Below are positions 1 to 9,678 of a stretch of DNA of 64,000 nt, in pieces. Source of the stretch: Raffaelea ambrosiae (lineage: Eukaryota; Ascomycota; Sordariomycetes; Ophiostomatales; Ophiostomataceae); assembly GCA_002778195.1 (NCBI GenBank), contig PCDI01000013.1:717497-781496 (forward strand). Reading direction: 5' to 3'. Each line of letters opens with the position of its first letter. The stretch's first letter is position 1. The notes beneath the pieces were generated by a model that searched no databases, had not been told where the DNA came from, and was given only the letters and a program-made list of their open reading frames with translations. The position numbers and the translations under genes were made by a program.

Positions 1-233
1 GCGTGGCGACGACGCTGGGCGAGGCCACGCTGCGGAACCGCGTCAAGAGCCACCCGGACGTGGGCGAGCGGTGGTACCCAGACATCCTGGCCAACATCCG
101 CGAGGAGCAGCGCAAGGTGTCGGCCGAAAAGGCGGCCGCCGAGGCGGAAGCAGCCGAGAGCATCGCCCAAGGGGCAGCGCCGGAAGGCGTCGCCTCATCG
201 ACGGCCACGGCGACGGCCGTGCCTGCGCATTAA
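1..233 (+). CDS. 3' end of an unrecognised protein-coding gene (partial)
   Basis: An open frame enters from the left edge and stops with TAA at 231-233, giving at least 76 C-terminal residues. Third codon positions are almost all G or C, as in the certain genes of this window, which supports real coding. The visible segment is hydrophilic. It holds a charged stretch with RNRVKSHPDVGERWYPDIL, then a glutamate/alanine-rich helix-prone run (AEKAAAEAEAAE) and a low-complexity Ala/Thr tail ending in PAH. I do not recognise a family. The GTG at 3 should not be read as a start, because the frame is simply truncated by the window edge. Confidence 0.6.
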   Translation, partial: VATTLGEATLRNRVKSHPDVGERWYPDILANIREEQRKVSAEKAAAEAEAAESIAQGAAPEGVASSTATATAVPAH

Positions 234-792
234 CTTGGCCGGTGGACAGGAGGAACAAAGAACAGAAGAAAGGGGGGGGAGGGGAAGCTATGAATGGAAC
301 CCTACAAACCAAAAGAGCAGAAAAGAGCCAAAAAAAAACCCCCCAAGAAGAGAAAAAACAATCTTGTAAGATGTCTTCTTACACATGGAAGCATGTGCAG
401 CAATGTATGGGGGCCAGACGAGTGTTGGGATATAGGATATCAAACAGTTGATTCTTTGTTAATAAAAAAAAGGAAGGCCCAGAAAATTCGCTTCGATATA
501 AGTTGCAACCAAAAAGTAAAATAAATATAAAATAAAATAAAAGAACCCCCCACGCCACTCGTCCTCACTTTTTCACCATCTTCCTTTGTCGTCCCCTTTT
601 TCAACTCCGGTCGTCTGCTCCCGTGCCCACACGTAACAGAAAAACTCCTTCGTCATCTCTTCATTCTTGCTATGCTTCGCGGAGGGAAGAAAAAAAAAAT
701 CGACAGACAAACAGACAAAACCCCCAACAAACTTCGTTCCCAAGTGGGCAGTTTGTTGGGGAGGGGTTTTTTTTTTTCCAAATGTTTGTTTC
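234..792. other. Intergenic, tail-to-tail 3' flanks
   Basis: This stretch lies between the 3' end of the partial gene and the 3' end of the convergent small zinc-finger gene. It contains A-rich runs, including AATAAA-like sequence around 515-545 (ATAAAATAAAATAAAAG), a plausible polyadenylation region. No coding signal was seen. Confidence 0.5.
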
Positions 793-1315
793 TTATTTCT
801 TGAAGTTCGGGAAGCAGTCGGCGAGGGTCTTGCTGTGCTTGTTGGAGGCGTGTTCGTTGAGGCTGGGAAAGAGGTTAGCAGGATGTTGGCCGTTTGAAAA
901 CAGAGACGTGGGAAAGCGTCTGCTCGACATACGCATTCTCGCGCGTCGTGCTCAGAAAGGTGGCCTTGCAGGTCTGGCACTGGATGTTGAGGGCCTTCTC
1001 GTTGGCCTTGAGCTGCGACTTGGCCGTGCCGCCCTTGTCCTTGGCGTTGCGCTCGCGCTTCTGCGCAGCCTTGGCACCCTGTTGTGTGGATTGTCAGTTT
1101 TTGTGCTCTCTCCCTTTTGGTGGTTTTATTTTATTTTATTTTTGGGTTTGCTGTTCGCAGAGTTCACAACTCGGAGAGGTGGAACCCCGGTGGAAGTGTT
1201 GTGATATTTCTCCCGAGGAGACGAGGAATGGGGTTTTTTTCTTTTTCTTTTTTTCTTTTTTTGCCAGCCTCGAGGCGGGGTAGTCACTCTAGAAACTTAC
1301 GTTGCCGCCACCCAT
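793..1315 (-). CDS. 4F5/SERF-type small zinc-finger protein (At2g23090-like)
   Basis: Three exons read on the minus strand: 1315-1301, 1078-933 and 862-793, giving 76 aa. The first exon is only 15 nt (MGGGN), followed by a perfect GTAAGT donor. The second intron runs GTATGT...GCTAAC...CCCAG. The product starts MGGGNGAKAAQKRERNAKDK, the basic 4F5 motif. It continues with a C2H2-like zinc finger (CQTCKATFL...EHASNKHSK) and ends LADCFPNFKK. This matches the conserved fungal and plant family of about 75-80 aa with an N-terminal 4F5 segment and a C-terminal zf-met2-like finger. The molecular role in fungi is poorly known; a nucleic-acid or chaperone-like role is inference. The splice choice restores the family's 'TTRxNALNEHA' junction, so the model is firm. 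Confidence 0.88.
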
Positions 1316-1880
1316 GTTTGCTGGTAAGAAAAAAAAAGGTTGGTTGGAGAAGAACAAGGGGCAGTTGAAGAGAGGATTGGGCTTCGTTATGAAAAGCGTT
1401 GTCGAGTTCAGGGTCTGGAAACGGGGGGGGAGTCGTGAGGCGGTGATCCTGGAAAAGTAGAAAAGAAGGAGGGAAAAAAAAAGGCAGAAAAAAAAGGCGG
1501 AAGGACGGCCGGCATTAAAGAAGTTTCGATCAGTGGCGGACAGGTTTTTTTAGCGGCAGAGTAATAATAACAATACCATGTACTTCGGGTTACAGCGAGT
1601 GGCTGACCACCCAGAGGCTACACAAAGGCCACCTGCCCAATGGCAAGTATTGGGGGCTCTTGTGGGGGGTCTCGCCCTTTCCCGCCAGCGTGGGCTGTGC
1701 GACACTAGCGTGTTCAGGCCAATGGCACTAAAACGCCAGGGCACTGCTAACTAACAGAGTCAACCAGTTACTTACAAACACCAGAGCATCGGCGACTCAC
1801 GAACCAGCGGGCTGAGAGACGATCGACAATCCGCAGGACGCGCCGTGTGTGCCACTTCTTCTCTGGACCCTCTGTGACCA
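1316..1880. promoter_or_regulatory. Divergent promoter region
   Basis: This is the 565-bp head-to-head spacer between the minus-strand zinc-finger gene and the plus-strand helix-hairpin-helix gene, so it must carry both promoters. It shows poly-A/poly-G tracts (1460-1500) and a CTAACTAAC stretch near 1748. No individual element can be assigned from sequence alone. Confidence 0.4.
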
Positions 1881-2973
1881 ATGGGCTCCCCCAGCACTCC
1901 GTCGCCGGACGACATCGCTCTAGAAACGTTCCAGTCGCTTCTGGCGCAGTATCCAGAAGTCGTCCAGGCCGTCTCGGATCGCAAAGGTGGTGAGTGGTTA
2001 GTTGGCGGATGAGAGCAGGCGAACACTGATGCGGTTGCCTCGTATGGTGGAGTATGGAGAGTCGCTGTTCTTACTCTTCTCAGCCAAACCCGGCCAGCCA
2101 TCCCTCGCCGAGCTTGATGTTTTCCGCTACACCACCGCCCCGACGCGTTTCCGCCTCGATGGCGACATCCCAGAGGCCATGCATCTCGACGATGTGAAGA
2201 CGCTCGTCTCATGGAAGCTGTGCGTGAAGCCTGCTTGCAGCGTTTCCGATCTGTTTTCCTCCTGCTGACTTTGTTTCCTTCCCAGCCGCCATGGAAAGTT
2301 CCGCCCGACCCTCATGAGCCTCGTCGCGTCCAACGACGCGGCCACCGTCGACAAGGTCGTCGCCGAGGCCGTGCGCACATACCAAGAGGAGCTCACCAAG
2401 CTCACCAAGCTGAGCAAGCTGAGCAAGCTGAGCAAGCTGGCCAAATCTGGATTCCCGTCCTCGACCGCTGCCGCGCTCAAGATCCTCTGCCGGCTGCGCG
2501 GCATCGGCCCGGCCACGGCGTCCCTCCTGCTGGCCGTGCACGACCCCCAGCGCGTGGTCTTCTTTGCCGACGAGGCATATGCGTGGCTGTGTGGCGGCGC
2601 TTCTCACGCAATGCCGAGCAAGTACAACGACAAGGAGTACCAGGCACTGTGTGCGGCGACGTTGGATTTGCAGGCACGGCTGGGGGGAGCGGTGGCCGCC
2701 GTGGATGTGGAAAAGGTGGCCTATGTGCTGCTGAAGGGCACAGGGCCTGACAAGGCTGGCGGGAAGCCTGACGGGAAGCCTGACGGGGGGAAAGAGGCCA
2801 AGGTGGCGGATGCCAAGAAGGCCAGCAAGACAGGCAAGGCTGCCACCAAAACTGCCACGCAAGCGACACCACCAGACGAGCCCAGCACGGCCAAGAGGAA
2901 ACGAGCGACGGCAGACTCGACTGCTGAACCAGCTCCAGGCGTCCGGCGGTCGCAGAGAACTCGACGCACGTAA
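1881..2973 (+). CDS. Helix-hairpin-helix domain protein, conserved fungal hypothetical
   Basis: Three exons: 1881-1989, 2084-2219 and 2286-2973, giving 310 aa. Donors are GTGAGT and GTGCGT; acceptors are CTCAG and CCCAG. The junctions restore the conserved block WKLRHGKFRPTLMSLV. Residues 149-165 (LCRLRGIGPATASLLLA) form a clear helix-hairpin-helix of the kind used by DNA glycosylases and other non-specific DNA binders. It is followed by VVFFADEAYAWLC, also typical of this ascomycete family. The catalytic Lys/Asp arrangement of HhH-GPD glycosylases was not identified, so enzyme activity is not claimed. Residues 118-134 are a 9-bp-encoded run (KLTKLTKLSKLSKLSKLSKL, nt 2391-2442). The last 70 residues are Lys/Ala/Thr-rich, end in a basic RRSQRTRRT tail and could serve nuclear targeting (inference). 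Confidence 0.8.
2391..2442 (+). repeat. 9-bp coding minisatellite (AAGCTSASC)n
   Basis: About five to six tandem copies of a 9-bp unit (AAGCTGAGC and variants) encode alternating KLT/KLS in the helix-hairpin-helix protein. A closely similar array lies at 4162-4204. Confidence 0.85.
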
Positions 2974-3665
2974 TGTCGAGACCCGGACGTGGCCATTGTA
3001 TAGTTGCCGATGTATGTATCATACAAGATACTTGTTGTCCTTGTGCCTTCCTGCATGGTTAATAAATGCCATATTGTGTTTGCGTTCACGACAAACAATT
3101 GAAACAAAACAAAAAGCGTCTCCTTGTTGCCCAAGGTCTCCCCAAAGATCAAAACAACAACTCGTTTATGCTGTGTAAAAGTAAAAGAGAAATGCAGACT
3201 ACATAACACAAAAAAGAAAAGACGTGAAATAAACAAAAAAAAAAAAAAAAGGAAAACAAGCAGACCGGAGTTCATGCTTGTATCCATCTTTCCCGGCGCA
3301 TAAATAAGTCATAAGAATGAATGCACCTAAATCCCCCTTATCCGTCTACTCCTTTTACACGGACAATGGCTTCCCTGGCCCGAGGAAAAACCAATCAAAA
3401 TTTCCTTCCATTGTCCTTGTGTGTTGTGTTGAGAAGAAAAAAAAAGAGACAGAAAGAGCCTCCTTCATCTCTGTTCATCTTCCCAAATTTTTGTTCCCCC
3501 CTTTTTTGGATGCTTTGCTTTCGCCTGTCGTGTGTGTGTCCACCTCACTATGGACGCCGCTCTGTCGTTTGTTGGGTGGTCATCGTATTTGACTCCCCAT
3601 GTTGTGCATTGGTTTGATCGAGTAAGTCCTCGTTGTGCAGGAGTTGATTTTTTTCTTTCTCCCCC
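2974..3665. other. Intergenic, convergent 3' flanks
   Basis: This is the tail-to-tail spacer between the helix-hairpin-helix gene and the BAP31-like gene. It contains A-tracts (3237-3251), T-rich runs and AATAAA at 3061-3066, about 90 nt after the upstream stop, a plausible poly(A) signal. No gene was seen. Confidence 0.5.
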
Positions 3666-4729
3666 TTAGTTGAGCTTCTTGGAGCCGGTCGTCTGCGTCG
3701 CCTCGTACTTGTCCGCCAGCTCCTTGTACTCCTTCTGCAGACCCTCGGCCTGCTTCTTGAGCGTGGCCAGGTCCTCGTCCTTGCGGGCGATCTCCTGGCG
3801 CAGCTTGTAGATCAGGTCGGCATCAGCGCCAGAGCCGGACGAGGTGCTGGGGGCCGACGACGACGAAGACGAAGAGGCCTTGCCGGCACCACCGGCCAGC
3901 TTGGCAGCGACCTTGGCGCTGGTGCTCTTGCCCTGGCTGGGGCCCTCGTAGGTGCGGAGCTTCTCCTCGAGCTGCAGGATCTCGGTGATGAAGGTGAAGG
4001 TGCGGTTGAGGATCAGCGACAGGAACAGGGTGAAGCCGCAGAGGTACATGTTACGCTGGCTGTAGAACTTGCGGGCCTGGACCTCGAGGCGCTCACGACC
4101 CAGGATGGCAGCACTGTGCGTGTCCAAACATGTCAGCACGTGCGGGGAAAAAAGAGGACAGAAGCTCAGCAAGCTCGGCAAGCTCAGCAAGCTCAGCAAG
4201 CTCAAACTTTCTGGGGTGCACCTACCCGTTGCCCACATTCTCGGCCGTGGCTGCCAGCTCGACCTGCACGCGGTAGACGCGATTGACGCTGTCGACAAAC
4301 AGGATGAGGATGAAGATGAAGGTGATCTTGAGGCCGTACTGGATCTTGGCGACGATCGGGTTCTCGGAGAGGAAGCTAGAAAGAAAGGGAAGGAGAGGGG
4401 AGGGAGTGGCGCCGGTCAGCTTGCGCTTGCTCTCCGAAGATGGCACTCTACGCACACGGCCAGCCAGCCAAGAAACCGAGAGACATGGTACTCACGTAAA
4501 GATCTTGCGCCGCACATTGAACGGGAAGGGGACGATGAGCAGCAAAAATACTGCCATCTCTGCCATGAGCAGGAAGAAGGTCTGCAGTCAGGTAGCGGTG
4601 GTGGTTAGCATGCAGCTCTGCCGGAGTGCTGCCGGCGGAGGCCGTCTCGTGCTGCAGCCCGGCAGCCGAAGAGAGAGAGAGAGAGAGAGCGGGAGAGATG
4701 CAACATACAAGAGTGTAGTAGATGGTCAT
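3666..4729 (-). CDS. BAP31/Yet1-Yet3-type ER transmembrane protein
   Basis: Four exons on the minus strand: 4729-4709, 4581-4496, 4375-4226 and 4113-3666, giving 234 aa. The first exon is 21 nt and encodes MTIYYTL, the characteristic start of this family. Three hydrophobic segments follow: FFLLMAEMAVFLLLIVPF; ITFIFILILFVDSV after a LSENPIVAKIQYGLK loop; and LCGFTLFLSLILNRTF. A Ser-rich linker and a heptad-like coiled coil (LIYKLRQEIARKDEDLATLK...) come next. The protein ends in KKLN, a dilysine KKxx-type ER retrieval signal. BAP31 homologues act as ER cargo receptors or chaperone-like proteins for membrane-protein sorting. Intron 3 (4114-4225) contains the KLS-type 9-bp repeat. All phases join without ambiguity. 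Confidence 0.9.
4162..4204. repeat. 9-bp minisatellite in an intron of the BAP31-like gene
   Basis: Tandem AAGCTCAGC/AAGCTCGGC units sit inside intron 3 of the BAP31-like gene. On the plus strand they could encode the same KLSKL pattern as the array at 2391-2442, but here they are non-coding. Confidence 0.85.
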
Positions 4730-5852
4730 CGTGACAGCTTGTGCGAGGGTCGGCTCGTGTCGAATTGGGGTTGTTTGTTGGTGGTGTTGGTTGGGTGGCA
4801 ATGGCGAGGCAAGAGCAGAACGTGTCAGGGAGCTGTCAGGGGAAAATAGGGAAGAGAGAACAGATGAAACGAGGCAAAAAAACAAAAGACGAGAGAAGGA
4901 GAAAAAAAGTTCAGAGGTGGGAGAAGAGGGACCCAAAACGAAAGGACACACTATTATTTCTTTCTGCAGTCTGTCGTAGTGGGGAGGGGTTGTGTGGATG
5001 GCGGCGGTGGTGGTAGTGGTGGTGCAGAACAGACGGCCTCCTTCAGCTGGACCGGGGCGAGTTTGGTTCTGGCTCAGGCAAGCTAGTTAGTTCCAGGGTG
5101 CTGCCTGCGAGGTGTAGCCCCACACTCCTCAGCTGTTCTTTGCTGGCTTCTTTTGATTTTTTTCCTCTTCTTTTTCGCTCGCCGCCTCGGACGGCATGGA
5201 AAGCCCGCCCGACAGAAGACGTCATGGTGGCTGGAGCATGGTGGGGCAACGAGCTGGGTCGCATGCAGGGTTCTTTCTTTTGCTGAGAGGAAGTCTGGAA
5301 TGGATGACATAGCATTCGCCGGCATGTGAAGCGGCCCACTTTATTGTCCACCTCTGCGGGAGTGTTGTTGTTAGCGTCTGTATTAAAGAAGTGTAGTCCA
5401 CTAACTAGTTAAGATGTTCCGAACAGCTCGACGTAATTGCAACTCGAAGATCAAGCAACAGATGCAGGGCTTAAGAAACGAAACGAAACAATGCCAAATA
5501 AAACAAGATGAAACGACAAAAAATATGCCAGACAGCGATACATCAAAGACACACAAATCCTATTGCGTCAAGAGTGCAACAAAACTGGCATAGCGGTGTG
5601 TGCATACTGAGATAGGAGGCCTTGCACAATGCTGGTTGGGAACCTTGCTGTGCTGTTTCTTTACCCCATGTATCCATCCCACGTGGGAAAAAGATGGCTG
5701 GACGTGTTTCAGGTACACATCTGTTACAGGGGAGGAACGGCGCTCAAAATGTACGATTCATCCTGGACTGATTGAGTGTGGGAATCACCTCGGCGCTGAA
5801 TGTCTGTCGAACAATCTGACCGTCCTGCTTTCGCAAAGACTCTCACAGATGT
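4730..5852. other. Intergenic: promoter of BAP31-like gene and upstream flank
   Basis: About 1.1 kb. The first 250 nt upstream of the BAP31-like start are pyrimidine-rich on the gene strand, as expected of a fungal promoter or leader. A TAACTAGTTA-type palindrome occurs at about 5399-5411 and CTAGTTAGTT at about 5084. No convincing coding region was found. Confidence 0.4.
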
Positions 5853-6837
5853 ATGCATACTGCGCCTCCTATCCTCGCAGTTCTTGTCGTCTTCTTGGGC
5901 AGTTGTGTTCTAATCCCAGTTTCGTCAGTTTTCCTCCAGGCGGCAAGCAACATGGCCGTCAACAGCAGCAGCACCACCACAGAGGCAGTGTCCCCAAGCA
6001 AGGCACCACGGGAGCAATACTTGGACGGCGAGCTCACGTCGAATTGAGACCCCGGAGACGGCATGGAAGTTAAGCTTCTCGACGTCATTTGTGCTCTTCT
6101 CTTAGAGCTGGGGGACGACGCCCATACTGCGAGCCGGGCCTCCACAGAATACGAGACCTACTTCCATGACAACTTCTCGGATAAGGATGCTTCGACAGAG
6201 GATACCCGATGCTTGCAGCACACCAAGGACAATGGTGCCAGCATCTCTGGCATGATCCCTCGCACTGCTATGAGATGGCAGTGTTTTCGGTCCCGAGGTG
6301 TGTACAGGGCACGGTCAACCGAGAACGGCGTTTCAACTATTTCGTGGCTCTCATCGTACGTTGTTCTTTCTTCTTTTTTTTGTTCTTTTTGTTCTCCTTG
6401 TTTTCCTTGTTTTCTTTTTCTTCGTCCTTCTTTCTACGTTGCTGTTTTTTAATTGGTTTATATTTGAAAGGAAAAACGAAACCCCTTGCTGATACTTCTT
6501 GTCACCCAACAGTTTCACAAAGGTCCCGCCGACTATGAGACCTGCTGCAACCAGACGACAAACGGGAATGTCTTTTGTGGCGAAGCTTTTTCTCCATTGC
6601 GGCCAGCCACATTCGCATCGCTGGCCATGTCATTGCCGCCGAGCTCAAGCGCAACGGTCCGCCCCGCAAGTACTTGGAGGGTCGTCTGAGTACGGCCATG
6701 TAGAAGGCAGGGGCCGCCAATCTGGCAGAAACTGCCGGACAAGTGCCCAGAAGATGCTCGGTGGGATCTCAAGACCAAGGCGCGGCTTGCACGCGACAAG
6801 ATGGGCGAGCTGCTGCCAGAAGTATTTGCGGAGTAGG
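5853..6837 (+). pseudogene. Decayed gene for a secreted protein of unknown family
   Basis: The block opens with a Met followed by a strong signal-peptide-like segment (ILAVLVVFLGSCVLIPVSSV), but this frame meets TGA at 6045-6047. Coding-like sequence continues in shifting frames: an acidic segment with YETYFHDNFSDKD near 6150-6200, a Cys-containing segment ending NYFVALI near 6350, and an apparent intron with GTACGT at 6356 and AACAG at about 6512. After that come DYETCCNQTTNGNVFCGEA, then, one frame over, AASHIRIAGHVIAAELKRNG ending in TAG near 6704. Another frame gives KCPEDARWDLKTKARLARDK, ending at 6837. G/C-ending codons persist across these frames, which argues for a once-functional gene with several frameshifts and nonsense changes. 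An unrecognised exon structure is possible but was not found. Family and role are unknown. Confidence 0.4.
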
Positions 6838-7599
6838 TAGGCAATCCGGGTTGGGGGCTCCGAGTTCTGGGCTCTTTCTGGTACACGTATTCATAGTGTT
6901 TGATTTTTGAAAGAGAGTTCCAAAAGGAGAATTTGCGGCCTGTTCTCCCAACCTTCGTGTAAGTTGCCAAAACGAGAAAGGTGCTCTTGGTTCTTTCTGG
7001 CCACCCCTAGCTCTGTACTTCCTTGGTTAAGGATGCGCCTCTTCGTCTTTTTTTTTTCTTTTTTTTCTTTTGCTCTCTTTCCCGCTTTGTCTTGCTTTGG
7101 GGGCGTATCCGTCCACAAGTGGTGTTGGCGGACGGACCCACATTGCTGCCCTTTCGTGAGCCTTCTTATTAAGAGGCGTTTCTAGACAGATAAAAAAAAA
7201 TTTTAAACTTTTTTTTCTCAATCCGCCGGCCGCCACTACTGTTTTGGGCTTGACCAACAAGAGACACTCTCCACCTACGGGGCAACTAGACTTTTTTTTT
7301 TGGGCAGCCCTCTTGTCTCTCTCACTGTGTCTCTCTTCCCCCATATCTATGCTTCATCATTGCCCAAGGTGTCATGTCTCTTCTCCAGCTTCCGATGCAT
7401 CGCCAGGCGGCTGCTTCTGGACGGTAGATTTTTGCAGGATTGGTTGATCGTCCAGAAGCCGGCCAAGAGAGAGAACAGAAGACGAAATCTTGGCTTTACG
7501 ACATTGGTTGTTGAACCACAGCACGTTTTGCCTTTTTGCCGTCTCGGATATCCTAGTCAGGGAGAAGCCTCGCCCGGTACATACACACACACACACACA

Positions 7600-7639
<40 letters not shown>

Positions 7640-7684
7640 ACACACCCACGTATACGCAGCCTTGGGAGACACGGCTTGCCCACC
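6838..7684. promoter_or_regulatory. Upstream region of the methyltransferase gene
   Basis: This region is T-rich and CT-rich, with pyrimidine runs at 7040-7090 and 7280-7335. It ends in the (AC)n(TC)n microsatellite, which reaches to within 50 nt of the methyltransferase ATG. It probably holds promoter and 5' leader. No separate gene was seen. Confidence 0.4.
7581..7638. repeat. Compound (AC)n(TC)n microsatellite
   Basis: About 11 AC units (7581-7602) pass directly into about 18 TC units (to 7637), in the presumed 5' leader of the methyltransferase gene. Confidence 0.95.
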
Positions 7685-8971
7685 ATGCACTTCCACGGCC
7701 TCACCCCGGACGACATCTTCCCTCCCATGCAGAACCACCCGTCCTATGAAGAGCTCCTTGCCTGCCTGCATCTCATGGGAGCCGCCGCTTCCTTGTCCTC
7801 GCCATCGTCGGCATCATCGTCCTCGTCCGACGACCCGACGGCCGCCAACTGCTCTCCCGTCATCTGGGACTGCGCCGTCTCCCGCGACGCGATCGAGGAG
7901 GCCGGGGCGGCCTCCTCCGCGCCCGCCGCCCTCCGCGCCCAGCGCCAGGCCACCGCCGCCACCCGCTACCTCGGCTCCATCGTCATGAGCGACCTCGCCT
8001 GGATCCCCGACGAGGACCACCGCGAGGCCCTGTGGGCCACGGCCAGCCGCCGCATCGCCGAGCGCTGCGGACGCACCGCCATGGGGGACATGACCCGGCG
8101 GTGGCCGCTGGTGGTGGCGGGCGAGGGCGTGCTCCAGAAGCCGACCGTCGATCTCATCCTCAAAGAGCCCGCCCTCGTCGGCGACAGCCTCGGGCTCAAG
8201 ACCTGGGGGACGTCGTACGCCATGGCCCAGATGCTGCCCGCATTGGCGGCCGGCCCGCAGATGCGTCATTTGGGGCTGGATGAGGATGACGACGACGAGG
8301 ACGATGCCGCCCGGGTCGACATCCTCGAACTCGGCGCCGGCACCGGCCTCCTCGGCCTCGCTGCGGCCGCCCTCTGGCGCCGCGCCGACGTCGTCCTCTC
8401 CGACCTCCCCGACATCCTGCCCAACCTGGCCGCCAACGTCCAGCGCAACGAAGCCGCCATCCGGATGCAAGGCCGCGGCGGCCGCGCGCGCGCCACGGGG
8501 GTGTTGACATGGGGGGCCCGCATCGACGATCCTTCCTCCCCTTCTTCCTCCTCCCCGCCCGCCATCGACCCTGTCCTGTTTGCTTGCCCCCACACGTTCC
8601 GTGTTGTGCTGGCGGCCGACCCGCTCTACGACGAAGACCATCCGGTGCTCTTGGCCACGGCGATCGACGACCAGCTGGCCCTGCAGGCGGACTGTGCGCG
8701 GGCGGTGGTGATGGTGCCCCTGCGCGACAAGACGACGGTCGGGCTGGCCGACGCGTTTGTGGCGGCCATGGCCGGTCGCGGGCTCCGGGTGGCGGACGAG
8801 GGCGAGATTGTGGGCCAGGACAGCGACTGGGGCGGGGGTGGCCGAGAGCGAGGAGGAGAAGGAGGAGGCAGCCATGGGGGACGGCCGGGTGTGGCGTTTC
8901 CGTGCCGGTGGTGGGTGTTCCGGCGGCAGGACGAGCAGGGAGTGTCGGGAGGCGCAACAGTCCCAATTTGA
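7685..8971 (+). CDS. Family-16 (METTL21/Rrg1/Efm2-like) SAM-dependent protein methyltransferase
   Basis: A single exon of 428 aa. The chosen ATG sits in an excellent CACCATG context; the frame is open further upstream, but that part only translates the microsatellite. The N-terminal third has no motif I recognise. Residues about 170-185 carry LKTWGTSYAMAQML, the helix preceding the Rossmann fold in this family. Residues 213-225 are ILELGAGTGLLGL, SAM-binding motif I. VVLSDLPDILPNLAANV (about 236-252) matches the post-II block with the ribose-binding acid region. VVLAADPLYDEDHP follows later. Relatives methylate lysines of translation factors, or are annotated as the glucose-inducible Rrg1; the substrate here cannot be told. 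Asp-rich (about 199-208) and Gly-rich C-terminal stretches are lineage-specific insertions. The gene is convergent with VPS8. Confidence 0.85.
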   Translation: MHFHGLTPDDIFPPMQNHPSYEELLACLHLMGAAASLSSPSSASSSSSDDPTAANCSPVIWDCAVSRDAIEEAGAASSAPAALRAQRQATAATRYLGSIVMSDLAWIPDEDHREALWATASRRIAERCGRTAMGDMTRRWPLVVAGEGVLQKPTVDLILKEPALVGDSLGLKTWGTSYAMAQMLPALAAGPQMRHLGLDEDDDDEDDAARVDILELGAGTGLLGLAAAALWRRADVVLSDLPDILPNLAANVQRNEAAIRMQGRGGRARATGVLTWGARIDDPSSPSSSSPPAIDPVLFACPHTFRVVLAADPLYDEDHPVLLATAIDDQLALQADCARAVVMVPLRDKTTVGLADAFVAAMAGRGLRVADEGEIVGQDSDWGGGGRERGGEGGGSHGGRPGVAFPCRWWVFRRQDEQGVSGGATVPI

Positions 8972-9678
8972 CGACGACGACGACGATTTACGATTTTCAC
9001 ATAAAGAACAGAGCGACAAGACTCATAGAACTACAACAGCACAGACAGAGCCATAGACATGCATATTAGCTAGACAACAAGAGACTTCACCAGACCAGAC
9101 AAGAAGCCAACATAGTATGGACGGGCACCAAAGACGGCCCTGTCCCTTTTGGTCGGATTTGTGACCCATGCGCAGCTCCACCCCTGGAAAAAGAAACAAT
9201 CACTTACACAGATCGCTAGGCTCGTTCTACCTCCCCGTCTATCATGCATTCCGCACTTACAACACTTGTAAAATAGACATACATGAATAAGAATCGACTT
9301 GAACAGAAAGAACGGGCTACAGGACCAACATCAACATGCGCTGGAAACAAGGGGGAATTCCAATGATGAAAGTAGAGACAAGAATAAACAATAACAACGA
9401 CAATGGGAAATATTAGATTAGAGTTGAACAAAAAAAAAAAGGGGGGGGGGAGGGGGCCAAACCCAATGAGATCCGCTGTGCTGCACCGTTCTAAAAACAA
9501 AAAACAAACAAACAAACAAACAAACAAACAAACAAACAAAAAAACACACACCAAAGTCTATGCTTGTCCGCTGCCAAACAGGTCAACAACAGGCAGGATA
9601 CCTTCTGGTCACTTTCCCCCCTCTTGAACCATCCATGGGTGGTCCCCTCCTCTTCAATGCGTGGTCCTCCTCTTCTCC
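8972..9678. other. Intergenic, convergent 3' flanks
   Basis: This is the tail-to-tail spacer between the methyltransferase and VPS8. It contains a poly-A/poly-G run (9430-9452) and a (CAAA)n tract. No coding signal was seen. Confidence 0.5.
9504..9541. repeat. (CAAA)n tetranucleotide microsatellite
   Basis: About nine tandem CAAA units lie 140 nt downstream of the VPS8 stop on the VPS8 side. Confidence 0.95.
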
